A DNA stretch of 64,000 bases from Saccharicrinis sp050589685 (lineage in GTDB: Bacteria; Bacteroidota; Bacteroidia; Bacteroidales; Marinilabiliaceae). Under the pieces are notes generated by a model that was not told the DNA's origin, searched no databases, and was given only the letters and a program-made list of their open reading frames with translations. Of the stretch, positions 46,215 to 56,422 are shown piece after piece. Location of the stretch: assembly GCF_050589685.1 (NCBI RefSeq), contig NZ_JBNGOS010000004.1, forward strand, positions 62,001-126,000. Direction: 5' to 3'. The position numbers and the translations under genes were made by a program. The number at the start of each line of letters is the position of its first letter. Position 1 is the first letter of the stretch.

Positions 46215-49200
46215 ATGGCCAACTGCGGAAAAGAAATACTATTCGGACGCGAAGGAACGGAACAAATGCAACGATATATTGCTGCATTAAATCCGGCTTC
46301 GTTAAAGCTTAACGATTTTGAGTTGAAAGAGTGGATGCAATTTGCCTACACTTTTGCATCGCATGTAAACTACTACGGAATTGCTAACGAGAAAATACCT
46401 GTTGGATTCTGGGAAGATTTCTTTAAATCCGAGTCGGAATTAAACGCTTTTTTGCAGGAGGTTAATCAAGGAAACGACATTACTCCGCACTTGGCGTTGT
46501 ATGTAAGTTTCATTAAACTATTACAATTAACCCAACAGCGTTTCAATAAACTAACCAAGCGACATCTTGATTTTTACTACAAAGAGGTATTAAAAATTGG
46601 TAAATTGCCTTCTTCACCCGATTCGGTTCATATCTTGTTCGAATTGGCTAAAAATGCTACATCCGAAAAAATATCGGCCGAAACGGAACTGGATGCGGGT
46701 AAAGATCCGGATGGCAACAAATTAATTTATCAGATTTCGGAAGAACTAATTGCCAACAAAACAAAAGTCTCTCAATTAAAAAGTGTTTGTAACGATCATG
46801 ACGCAAGCAAGTTAAAAGCTGCGGAAATTGCCAATTCATACGATGGTAAGGGCGAGGATTTTCCGAACGATGAAGTGAAATGGTGGCCCTTTGGATACTA
46901 TAAAAAAGAAGTAGAAGGTATTGATAACGAATATCCCGAATTGGCTGATGCAACGGTCGGTTTCTCGTTATCGGGTGAAATACTCGAGTTGAGCGAAGGA
47001 ATACGTACAGTAATGATAACCGGAGAGTTTGCATCGGCTCCGGGTGCATCATATACCCAAGCTCAGTTGAACGCCCATCTGGAAATTTATTGTACCGGCG
47101 AAAAAGGCTGGCTGGGACCGTTTCCTGTAATTAGTGTAACCGGTTTTACCTCATCTGTTAATATGTCCGGTAAAAAACTTAGCATAGCCTTTGAAATTCC
47201 GAAAGAAGAAGAACCGGTTACAAAATATGAAGCTAAAGTTCACCTAGGTAGTTATAACACTTCGTATCCAATATGCCGTGTGCTTGTTAAAACTGAAAAC
47301 ACCGAGGCTCACAATCTATATCGCGATATCGTGGAAAAAGAACTTTCAAATCTGTCAGTGAGTGTTGATGTGACAGGAATTAAAGGGATTTCCCTTTCGA
47401 ACGATATTGGAACCATTAATGCCGAAACGCCATTCTATCCTTTTGGGACGCAGCCATTTAAAAAATCCAAATTCTATATCGACTATCCGGAATTGTTTAA
47501 AAAAAACTGGGATGATTTTGATGTTGCTATCGAATGGAAAAATACGCCCGATGATTTTCAGGAATGGTATCTGGCCTACCGAAGCACATTTATCACCCAA
47601 ATAAGCCCATATGGTTATTTAAACGGGATTTTTGATTTGACTAGTGTTCCTGCAGCTGCGATTAAGAAAACATCATCTGAAATCGAGGATCTTGTGCTCC
47701 AAGAGAATTTAAACATTATAATGAGTCCTACTTACACGGATTTAATTGTAAACGACGATTCCCACTTTAAGGTAGCAGTCGAGATAAATAATAAAGAAGA
47801 CTGGGAAACAGTAACCGGCATGGATGCCTTAGAAATGTTCAATAAAGATGACGATGTTTTTGGGATGAATTTTACGGTTAACAGAATAGATGCTTATGAA
47901 GAAGATAAAAACGGGCCGGTTCGTTTGTCGTTGAATCAAACTTTTTTGCATGAATTGTTTCCCAGGATTTATGCCTTGGCCATGAGCAGCGAGAACGATA
48001 GTACCCTTATTCCCAACGAACCCTATACTCCTTTTGTGGAGGAAATTACCTTAAATTATACAGCATCGGCTAATATTTCGGTGGTCGGTTCAAAATATGA
48101 AAAGGAAGAATTGTATCTCTTCCATGAGCATCCGTTCGGGCAATCAAAAGAAAACCTGGATTTAAAACTTCAAAACGGTTTGCTCGATGAAGGGGTTAAT
48201 CCATCATTAAATTTAGTTCCCACTTATTGTAAGGGAGGAGAGCTGTTTATTGGCCTGGAAGATGCAGAACCCCGACAAACGGTCGCGCTGCTTATTCAGG
48301 TGCTGGAAGGAAGCGAAAACCCCGAAGCCGAATCTTTTGTTGGCAAACAAAAAATTGAATGGCATATAATGGTCAATAACGAGTGGAAAGAGTTGGATAC
48401 CAGTTATATGGTGGTTAATGAAATTGATAATTTTCTGAAATCAGGCATTGTAAAATTCTCCATACCCAGAGAAGCCAATAACGATAATACCTTACTGCCA
48501 TCGGGTTACCTATGGGTAAAAGCAAAAAACCATAAATCTTATGATGCGGTTTGTAAAGTCATTGGGATTCATGCTCAGGTTGTTAAAGCTGTGCTGCAAG
48601 ACAATGACAATAACCTGCAACATCTCGAAACAGGATTAACGTCTGAAACCATCTCAAAACTGATTAACCGTATTCCTAAGGTAAAATCGGTTACGCAGCC
48701 ATACAATTCGTTTGATGGAAGGCCAGGGGAATCTGATGTAGACTTTTACAGAAGGGTAAGCGAACGGCTTCGGCATAAAAACAGGGCTATTACCATTTGG
48801 GATTACGAACATTTGGTGCTGCAGAATTTCTCTGATATTCATAAAACGAAGTGCTTGAGCCATACCAGTACTGCGATTGTAAACAATAAACGAGTGACCA
48901 ATTATCTGGCGCCGGGAAACGCGGTGGTGGTAGTTATTCCAGATATCGCAGATAAAAATGTTTTTGATATTTATCAGCCCAGGGTAAGCAAGGCAAGGCT
49001 TAACGAAATATCAGATTTCTTGAAAAAACTGGTTGGTTCGTTGGTCAATGTAGATGTTATCAACCCCGAATACGAAGAAGTAACAGTAGAGCTTAAAGTC
49101 AAGTTTCATAAAGGTTATGATGAGGTATATTATAAAACGGTATTAGAAGAAGATATCACCAAGCTCCTTTCTCCTTGGGCTTTCGATTCCGCCTCAAGTT

Positions 49201-49451
49201 TGCAATTCGGTCAGTCCTTGCATAAAAGTGTAATTATAAATTATATCGAAAAACTGCCATATGTCGATTTTATAGCGGAAGTTAAACTCCATCAGCAAAA
49301 TGCTGCCACCAAAGTAGTTTCCGAGGTGAATGAAGCCGTACCCTCCAGTCCTGAGGTAATTCTGGTTTCTGCCAAAACCCATGTGATAGATACCGATTTG
49401 AATGATTGCACTAATTCAACCCCAGAACCAGCAGAAATATGTCAACCGTAA
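46215..49451 (+). CDS. baseplate wedge protein (gp6/J-like, Pvc11-like)
   Basis: The 1078-residue protein is the large wedge subunit. The helical N-terminal part (RYIAALNPASLKLNDFELKE, FIKLLQLTQQRFNKLTKRHL) leads to a J-like core late in the chain (RPGESDVDFYRRVSERLRHK, RAITIWDYEHLVLQNFSDIH, PGNAVVVVIPDIADKN, LVNVDVINPEYEEVTVELKV). It assembles with gp25 and the Pvc12-like protein into the baseplate ring. It overlaps the next gene by 13 nt, so translation is coupled. Confidence 0.92.
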   Translation: MANCGKEILFGREGTEQMQRYIAALNPASLKLNDFELKEWMQFAYTFASHVNYYGIANEKIPVGFWEDFFKSESELNAFLQEVNQGNDITPHLALYVSFIKLLQLTQQRFNKLTKRHLDFYYKEVLKIGKLPSSPDSVHILFELAKNATSEKISAETELDAGKDPDGNKLIYQISEELIANKTKVSQLKSVCNDHDASKLKAAEIANSYDGKGEDFPNDEVKWWPFGYYKKEVEGIDNEYPELADATVGFSLSGEILELSEGIRTVMITGEFASAPGASYTQAQLNAHLEIYCTGEKGWLGPFPVISVTGFTSSVNMSGKKLSIAFEIPKEEEPVTKYEAKVHLGSYNTSYPICRVLVKTENTEAHNLYRDIVEKELSNLSVSVDVTGIKGISLSNDIGTINAETPFYPFGTQPFKKSKFYIDYPELFKKNWDDFDVAIEWKNTPDDFQEWYLAYRSTFITQISPYGYLNGIFDLTSVPAAAIKKTSSEIEDLVLQENLNIIMSPTYTDLIVNDDSHFKVAVEINNKEDWETVTGMDALEMFNKDDDVFGMNFTVNRIDAYEEDKNGPVRLSLNQTFLHELFPRIYALAMSSENDSTLIPNEPYTPFVEEITLNYTASANISVVGSKYEKEELYLFHEHPFGQSKENLDLKLQNGLLDEGVNPSLNLVPTYCKGGELFIGLEDAEPRQTVALLIQVLEGSENPEAESFVGKQKIEWHIMVNNEWKELDTSYMVVNEIDNFLKSGIVKFSIPREANNDNTLLPSGYLWVKAKNHKSYDAVCKVIGIHAQVVKAVLQDNDNNLQHLETGLTSETISKLINRIPKVKSVTQPYNSFDGRPGESDVDFYRRVSERLRHKNRAITIWDYEHLVLQNFSDIHKTKCLSHTSTAIVNNKRVTNYLAPGNAVVVVIPDIADKNVFDIYQPRVSKARLNEISDFLKKLVGSLVNVDVINPEYEEVTVELKVKFHKGYDEVYYKTVLEEDITKLLSPWAFDSASSLQFGQSLHKSVIINYIEKLPYVDFIAEVKLHQQNAATKVVSEVNEAVPSSPEVILVSAKTHVIDTDLNDCTNSTPEPAEICQP

Positions 49452-52207
49452 CCAAACATATCACCATTCCCAAAGGCGTTGAAACCAGCAACGACCTGGA
49501 TTATCAATTCCTGAAAGAAAAGGGGCTCGAGTATATCGAAAAGCTGGCGGGCAATATCTGGACCGATTATAATTCGCATGATCCGGGTATTACCATGCTG
49601 GAAATGCTCTGTTATGCGATTACCGATTTGTCGTCGCGGATAGAAATGCCCATCGAAAATATCCTGACCCCCGAAAAAGAAGGTTTCATAGAAGACCAAT
49701 TTTTCAAAGCACTCCAAATTTTACCCGGAAAACCGGTAACAGAAGATGATTACCGTAAATTGTTTATCGACATGGAGGGTGTAAAAAACTGCTGGTTGCA
49801 GAAGTTTAGGAAAACGGTATATGTCGATTGCAGAAACGATCTCCTATCTTACGATAAAGGTGATTTTGAATTATCAGATGATCAGGATAGGAAAGAATTT
49901 GATTTAAACGGCCTTTATACGCTGCTGGTAGATTTTGACGAATTAAGCGATGATGACTTTCCAACCGATGCCGATAAAGAAGCCGAAATTGATCGAATCA
50001 AAAATGAGATTATAACAACCTATCATAAAAACAGGAATCTTTGTGAAGACTTAATCGAGGTCAAACAGGTTGAAACGCAAGCGGTAAAAGTTTGTGCATA
50101 TGTGGAGCTTTATCAGGAGGCGGACGAAGAGATGGTGCATGCGCAAATAGTACGTATTCTCGATAATTATTTTTCGCCCGATATCTGGTTTTATTCTCTT
50201 CAGCAGATGTTTGATAAGGGGTATACTTCGGATCAAATATTTGAAGGGCCGGTACTTAACAATGGTTTTATTGATCCGGAGGAATTAAGCAATGCCCAAC
50301 TTCGTTCTGAGGTTCGCCTTTCAGATATTGTTCAACTGATCATGAAAGTGGAAGGTGTAAAGGTGATAAAAGATATATCCATTAACGATTGCTCTAACCC
50401 TGTCGAAGAGGACAAGGATGTGTGGCTGTTATGTATCGAAGAGGACAAGAAACCTATCCTTTGCGAAAAAAGTGCGTTCAGTTATTACAAAGGAGTGTTA
50501 CCGGTAAATGTGAATGAGGACGCAGTAAAAACCTACAATGAACAATTAGAAGCGGAAGAGGAGGCCAAAAAGGAATTGGCTAAAATAGGTCAGGAAATAG
50601 AAATCCCGAAAGGTAAATATTGGGGAACCGGAGCTACAACCACCGTCCAAAACGACTTTCCCGAAACGTACGGGATTGGTCAGGTAGGGTTGCCCCCTCG
50701 TTCAACCGTTGAAAGAAAAGCACAAGTCAAGCAATTAAAAGGATACTTGCTGTTTTTCGACCAGATTTTTGCCACTTATTTTGCACATCTCGAAAAAGTA
50801 AAGCACTTGCTTTCGGTAGATAACAAGTTGTCAAAAACTTATTTTACGCAAGCCGTAAAGGATATCAAGGATTTTGACGAGTTAGTGCGCGATTACCCCA
50901 TCGCGAACGATGATGATTTAACGGATAAATTGCTTTCGGATCTAGATGATAATATCATAAGAAAGAACGAATTGCTCGACCATTTGATAGCACGCTTCGC
51001 CGAAAAATTTAGCGAGTTTTCTTTCTTGATGAAAGAGTTGTATGGCAGTTTTGCAGAACAATCTATTGTTAATGCCAAAGAGGTTTTTCTTTCGGAATAT
51101 GGTGAAATGATTAATGATTCAGGTTCGACTGTAAATAAGGGCATTAGCAATTGGAGAGGGACAGCATTTAATTATTTCGATCAACCTGCAAGCGAACTAT
51201 GGGAGACCGATAATATTGCAGGTGCCCAAAAACGAATAGCCCGTCTTTGCGGGATGAAGAATTTTAACCGTAGAAACCTGTCAGAATCTTTTGTAGAGGT
51301 ATATGATTTAATCGATTCGGATGGCGATAAGGTTTACCGTTGGCGAATTACTACGGATGAGGGTGTTAAAATACTTTCCGCCACAGAAAATTACGATCAT
51401 AAAACACCAAGGGCTGCCATAGATGAACTGTACTTATCAGTAGTAAGGGTAGTTGAAACGTCGGTAAAAACCATTACAGAAGCTTTTAAGTCAGAAGTGG
51501 AGGATGAGGCGGAGATCGGTAATTTTAAGATTCAGATATCTCCCGGAAATAAGTATTCTTTTGATGTGATCAACCGTGAAGCTGATCCTTCGAGTTCAGA
51601 CTGGATTATTGCCAGGCAATTTTTGTATTACGATACGCAGGAAGAGCTAGAAGTGGCAATTCTGGAAATTATCAGGTTTTTTGTCAAAGACTTTACCGAA
51701 GAAGGGATGTTTATTGTAGAACATATGCTGCTTCGCCCTGATGTTACCCAGGCAACAGTGCCGCAAAGTCAGTTTATGCCTGTGTGCACCGAAAACTGTG
51801 AAAGTTGCCAGCCTGTTGACCCATATTCCTATCGTGTTACGGTCGTACTTCCGGGTTGGACCTATCGTTTCGGCAACCCTGATTTTAGAAACTTTATGGA
51901 AGATTTGATTCGAAAGGAATTGCCGGCGCATGTGTTGGCCCGCATTTGCTGGATAGGCCACCGAACAGGAAGTGTGCCCGACGAAGAGAACGAAATGCTT
52001 CTGTTTGAAGAAGCATATAAAGAATTCTTGCAGGCCAAAACAAGTCTGGGACAGGAACAAGACGGAGAGAAATTGATAGCATTGATAAAAATACTTACTG
52101 AACTAAACTCAATTTATCCTTCGGGCAGATTGATAGATTGCGATGATGAAGAGGATGTGTCGGAAGGCAAAATTATTTTAGGCCGTACAAATATTGGAAA
52201 CCTTTAA
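49439..52207 (+). CDS. second baseplate wedge protein (Pvc12-like)
   Basis: The 922-residue protein starts like Pvc12-type proteins (IWTDYNSHDPGITMLEMLCY, with the DYNxHDPGITxLE motif). It continues through a PVTEDDYRKLFIDMEGVKNC segment, a long helical middle (QLKGYLLFFDQIFATYFAHL) and a C-terminal FIVEHMLLRPDVT and FRNFMEDLIRKELPAHVLAR block. It forms the wedge dimer with the J-like protein. The cysteines in CTENCESCQP are conserved-looking but of unknown use. It sits between its wedge partner and the PKD protein. Confidence 0.9.
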   Translation: MSTVTKHITIPKGVETSNDLDYQFLKEKGLEYIEKLAGNIWTDYNSHDPGITMLEMLCYAITDLSSRIEMPIENILTPEKEGFIEDQFFKALQILPGKPVTEDDYRKLFIDMEGVKNCWLQKFRKTVYVDCRNDLLSYDKGDFELSDDQDRKEFDLNGLYTLLVDFDELSDDDFPTDADKEAEIDRIKNEIITTYHKNRNLCEDLIEVKQVETQAVKVCAYVELYQEADEEMVHAQIVRILDNYFSPDIWFYSLQQMFDKGYTSDQIFEGPVLNNGFIDPEELSNAQLRSEVRLSDIVQLIMKVEGVKVIKDISINDCSNPVEEDKDVWLLCIEEDKKPILCEKSAFSYYKGVLPVNVNEDAVKTYNEQLEAEEEAKKELAKIGQEIEIPKGKYWGTGATTTVQNDFPETYGIGQVGLPPRSTVERKAQVKQLKGYLLFFDQIFATYFAHLEKVKHLLSVDNKLSKTYFTQAVKDIKDFDELVRDYPIANDDDLTDKLLSDLDDNIIRKNELLDHLIARFAEKFSEFSFLMKELYGSFAEQSIVNAKEVFLSEYGEMINDSGSTVNKGISNWRGTAFNYFDQPASELWETDNIAGAQKRIARLCGMKNFNRRNLSESFVEVYDLIDSDGDKVYRWRITTDEGVKILSATENYDHKTPRAAIDELYLSVVRVVETSVKTITEAFKSEVEDEAEIGNFKIQISPGNKYSFDVINREADPSSSDWIIARQFLYYDTQEELEVAILEIIRFFVKDFTEEGMFIVEHMLLRPDVTQATVPQSQFMPVCTENCESCQPVDPYSYRVTVVLPGWTYRFGNPDFRNFMEDLIRKELPAHVLARICWIGHRTGSVPDEENEMLLFEEAYKEFLQAKTSLGQEQDGEKLIALIKILTELNSIYPSGRLIDCDDEEDVSEGKIILGRTNIGNL

Positions 52208-52218
52208 TTGAAGAAGTT

Positions 52219-55200
52219 ATGGCATCGAAATTAACAGAAATTACAACCAAATATCATACGTTTGTTGATAACCAGGTGTTAACCAAAGATCAGTTAAACG
52301 AGTTTGTTACCTATTTTGATGACCAGAACAGACTTACCAGGGTATTCCTGTACGGGGTAGGTATAGTATGCGGCTTTAAGTTATCTTTAAATGCTTCTTC
52401 CATAACCATAACACCGGGAGTAGGTGTCACAACCGATGGTGATTTGTTACAAATGAAAGTTTCAATACCGGGTTCCGATTTAAAAACACTAGCCAGTGAA
52501 CCCGTTAAGTATTCGTACTATAAAAGTTTTGCAGATGATGTGGCCAACTACAATCAGTTCAGAAAGCAGGTTGGAGGCGAATCGCAGGTAATGGATCTAT
52601 GGGAGTTATTTCCTGAACAACTTGAAGATACTCAACCACTGCATACCATACCCGATTTGAACAACAAAGTAGTTTTACTTTACCTGGAGTCCTTTGCCAG
52701 GGAAGATGAACTTTGTACTACTATCGATTGCGACAATCAGGGCGTTGAACAAATCAATCGATTAAAAGTGCTTCTGGTTTCAAAAACGGATGCGGATTTG
52801 ATAGCCAAAAGGGATACCGTTTTCAGTGCCTTCAATGTTTTCAACCATTACTTTAATCTGCCGGAAATAGCCATTCGAAGGGTAGTGTTAAATCAAATTA
52901 ACACGGTTAAGTACGAAGAACTTAAAAGAACCTATTACAATGTAATTAATAGTGATAACCTTGTTAAACATCTTTCAAACGGAATCACGCGCATCATTCA
53001 AAATTTTGAATCTATCCTACAGCTTAATATCTCAACAACCATCTTAAATACCTCAATAACTAAGCTCAAATCTATTTTCAATTTTAGTGCCTATGCGGTA
53101 CCTTTTGACATTCAGTACAGGTACGATTTTCTAAAGAATATAATAGATACTTACAGCGAAATAAAGACATTATTGCTTGATTTGAAAGGTATTTGCTTGC
53201 CCGATATCAATGCATTCCCAAAGCATTTGATGTTGGGATTAATCAGCGAAGTTAATATCCAACCCAAACAATTAAGGCATTCTTTCTACAAATCCCCGGC
53301 CATTAGTTGCGGATTGGATAAGTTGTTGTTGTGTAAAAGTTTAATTAATAGATTATTTGTGTTGATCGATACATATGGTGTAAAATCCGGGGACATTAAA
53401 ATTATACCATCAAATCGATTAAAAGATTTGGGTCAGCAGGCCATACCGTACTATTACAAACATAACGATGTTTTGGTTAGGTCCTGGAGCTTTCACAAAA
53501 CATCAAAAGGAGACGAGAAATATAACCTGGGCTACCATACAGATAATCTGGCAGCTGCCCCTCATATTCAAAACCCGTTGGCTTACAATATCGACAAATA
53601 CGACTTTCTTAGGATTGAAGGCCATCAGGGCAAGGACTACCGGGATGCATTGGAAACACTCAACGATTTAAAGGTGAAATACGGACTGGCCTTTGATGTG
53701 AAGGCACTGGCAGTTAATTTGACGGATGAAACACTGGACATTGACGATTATGAATGCGAGTTTGAGGATTTAAAAGTCATGCTGAACGCGTGGAAAGCCG
53801 AACAAGATTGCATTCTCGCTCAGGTGGCAAGCTTCTTTTCGAGTTTTAGCACGGCCGAACCCGGGAAGAACATGAAGGAATCGGAACTGGTTTTAACAAA
53901 TAAGGCCAGTGCAAGGCTGGCATCGGTTTATTCCGGGGACTTAAAGTCTGCAACAGCAGGAAAAGATATTTCCTATTTGAATGTGAATACCCTGTACCAA
54001 CGCGTTTATACCGTAAACAGTGTTGTAACCGATAATATGAATACTGCAAAGGATACGTTGGGTATTGAGATGAAAGCTGCTATAGAAGAAAATAAGGCAG
54101 GCTCCGTAAACGATATTATTGCCAGTGCCAGCCAGAAACTGGCAGAAAAAGTAAACACCGATGAATGGAATGCTGATCCTGGATTAAAGTTTTTTGTGGT
54201 GGAGAAAGGGGTTGAGCTGATGGCTTATACGCATGTTATTACTCAGCGTATGCCTGCAGAAGTGGCTGTGGTGGATACCATTAAGGTGAACGACTATAAA
54301 ATAACACTAGTACAACTGTGCGATCTGGTTCAAAAAATGAAAGCTGCTTATCAGTCTCTTCAACTATCGGTAGCGCTACGAGCATTTATGGGACTTTTAA
54401 TTAATCAGCTGTCTACGGTATGCTGTTCAGGTAAAAAATTGGAGATATTATTGGAAGAAATCAATAAACGGAAAGAAAAAATATTGTTGGAATTGCAGCT
54501 TTCCAAATTTATTGAAAATCATCCGGGTGCCGAACATGTGGCAGGGGTTGTGCCTGGTGGTACCTTTATTATCGTATATAAAAATAAAGAGGTTTTACAG
54601 CGACCGGAATTAAGTGTAAATGATTTGTCTAGCTCCAATGCATTCAATAATGCCACAGCAGAGTTGGCCAACGACCTACTAAAAATAAATAAATACAGTG
54701 CATCTGAACGAAATATTGTATTAAACAGGGTAAGTGATTTACTAAAGTTGGAAGATAGTCTTGCTAACCGGTTGGAATCTTTGAGTGCTTTCGTAAAGGT
54801 TTCGGATATTCCTGACAATACGGTGGTTGCGGATTTTGCGCTGCCTTATTTGTGTTGTTCCGAGTGCAAGCCTATCAATTACATTGTGGCCAAACCACCG
54901 GCAACTTTGCGTCTGGAAAAAGATAAATATTGTTTGGGCACAGATACAGATCCTGTCTTATTTGAAATATCACCGGCAGATGGTGTTGTTAAATCAGATC
55001 CTGAAACCGAGGCTATTACTATTCAGGATAATAGTTTGGTTATAATTCCGGCTCTCTTCCCCGAAGAATTAATCGGACAAGAGATACGCTTTACTGTTAA
55101 CGATCAGGTTACGGATGCCGTGCTTACCGTTTACAAAGGTATTCAGGTCGATTTTAACGTTCCGGAATCGCCAACCAGCCAAACAACTTTCACTTTTGTT

Positions 55201-56421
55201 GCGACTGGTAATGTTCAGGGAGTCAAATTCTTTTGGGCGTTTGGGGATGGAACCACATCGGAAGATCGCAGTCCTACGCATACTTACAATCTTCCTGTGG
55301 GCGAGGACAACAAGGTGGTGGTAAGCCTGACGGCTACTGCTGAAAACGGTATCTGTACATCTTCCGTTGAACACGGAATTGAGTTTGTCGCTATACCGGC
55401 AAGCATCGATCTGGAAGAAAAGGAATATTGCGAAAATGACAAATCAACTTATCCGTTTAATGTAACACCTGCAGGAGCTGATGTTGAAATAGCAGGTCCT
55501 GGTGTTAGTAAAAATGCAGCGGGTAACTTTGTGTTCAATCCGACCAGTGCAGGTGCTGGTACTCATTCATTTATGTTGGATGGTGAAGCCAGTGATTTAA
55601 CCATAGTAGTTCAAGCTGCTCCTTTTGCCAGTTTTACGGCACAGCAGGTAGGCAACCAATTAATACTTACCAATACTTCGTTAAACGCAAATCAGTTTAT
55701 ATGGACCATCAACGGTCAGGAGTTTGAGCGAGGTGACGCCAATCCGTATATTATCAATCTTACGCCAGACAGCCCAACTTCGTGGGTAATTAGTCTTCAG
55801 GCTCGCGGAGCAGCCGTGTGTCCACCGCATCGCAGCAGGACAACTACCGTTAATACAAAGTATAACAATGAGCCTGAGGAAAACTGTATAGACGAAACCA
55901 AGGCCGATATTTTAATAGATCATACCGCTTTGCATGCCATTAAACATGATGACAATGGTGTGGTGGATGAATTTTGGAAACAAACGGCGGTTGTGTATGG
56001 TGGCACCAGCGATTTTAACGAGGGTGTGACGGATGCCATTGATCAATTCCTGGAGGGTGAAGCGAACGACCGATTGGATGGAATGTTCACATTGCTTCTT
56101 CGTCGTACGACTGAGATGATATTGGAAATGAGTGGGCAGGAAGATGTGGTGCCTCGTTTGGTTCAGTTATTTGAGTTGCAATTGCGCTTATTCTACAATG
56201 TTTTAGGTTGCCAGGATAACGATGCAATATTTAAGCATGCTGATGTTCTGAAAAATATGTTGGAACAAATTCTGGAACTGCTCAGGCTACTTCAAAATCA
56301 GCAAGTCGTTGTGTTCAGCGATACCATGAAATCATTTATTGCAGATTATCTTAAAAAGATTTCTGATGTTGAGATGTTGAAGGACCATGTAGAGAGAATA
56401 ATAGCAGGTAATTTGATATAG
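52219..56421 (+). CDS. large eCIS protein with PKD-like domain, candidate fibre/host-contact subunit
   Basis: The 1400-residue protein has no known full-length family. Its first ~350 residues look like a globular structural domain (FDDQNRLTRVFLYGVGIVCG, TPGVGVTTDGDLLQMKV). The middle is helical (about 500-880). A clear PKD domain follows (about 975-1055, WAFGDGTTSEDRSPTHTYNL), then a second Ig-like domain (about 1140-1215). The last ~160 residues are helical. It lies between the wedge proteins and the tape measure, where fibre or outer-baseplate genes (Pvc13-like) sit. PKD domains often bind sugars or proteins, so a receptor-binding role is plausible (inference). Confidence 0.75.
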   Translation: MASKLTEITTKYHTFVDNQVLTKDQLNEFVTYFDDQNRLTRVFLYGVGIVCGFKLSLNASSITITPGVGVTTDGDLLQMKVSIPGSDLKTLASEPVKYSYYKSFADDVANYNQFRKQVGGESQVMDLWELFPEQLEDTQPLHTIPDLNNKVVLLYLESFAREDELCTTIDCDNQGVEQINRLKVLLVSKTDADLIAKRDTVFSAFNVFNHYFNLPEIAIRRVVLNQINTVKYEELKRTYYNVINSDNLVKHLSNGITRIIQNFESILQLNISTTILNTSITKLKSIFNFSAYAVPFDIQYRYDFLKNIIDTYSEIKTLLLDLKGICLPDINAFPKHLMLGLISEVNIQPKQLRHSFYKSPAISCGLDKLLLCKSLINRLFVLIDTYGVKSGDIKIIPSNRLKDLGQQAIPYYYKHNDVLVRSWSFHKTSKGDEKYNLGYHTDNLAAAPHIQNPLAYNIDKYDFLRIEGHQGKDYRDALETLNDLKVKYGLAFDVKALAVNLTDETLDIDDYECEFEDLKVMLNAWKAEQDCILAQVASFFSSFSTAEPGKNMKESELVLTNKASARLASVYSGDLKSATAGKDISYLNVNTLYQRVYTVNSVVTDNMNTAKDTLGIEMKAAIEENKAGSVNDIIASASQKLAEKVNTDEWNADPGLKFFVVEKGVELMAYTHVITQRMPAEVAVVDTIKVNDYKITLVQLCDLVQKMKAAYQSLQLSVALRAFMGLLINQLSTVCCSGKKLEILLEEINKRKEKILLELQLSKFIENHPGAEHVAGVVPGGTFIIVYKNKEVLQRPELSVNDLSSSNAFNNATAELANDLLKINKYSASERNIVLNRVSDLLKLEDSLANRLESLSAFVKVSDIPDNTVVADFALPYLCCSECKPINYIVAKPPATLRLEKDKYCLGTDTDPVLFEISPADGVVKSDPETEAITIQDNSLVIIPALFPEELIGQEIRFTVNDQVTDAVLTVYKGIQVDFNVPESPTSQTTFTFVATGNVQGVKFFWAFGDGTTSEDRSPTHTYNLPVGEDNKVVVSLTATAENGICTSSVEHGIEFVAIPASIDLEEKEYCENDKSTYPFNVTPAGADVEIAGPGVSKNAAGNFVFNPTSAGAGTHSFMLDGEASDLTIVVQAAPFASFTAQQVGNQLILTNTSLNANQFIWTINGQEFERGDANPYIINLTPDSPTSWVISLQARGAAVCPPHRSRTTTVNTKYNNEPEENCIDETKADILIDHTALHAIKHDDNGVVDEFWKQTAVVYGGTSDFNEGVTDAIDQFLEGEANDRLDGMFTLLLRRTTEMILEMSGQEDVVPRLVQLFELQLRLFYNVLGCQDNDAIFKHADVLKNMLEQILELLRLLQNQQVVVFSDTMKSFIADYLKKISDVEMLKDHVERIIAGNLI

Positions 56422-56422
56422 T

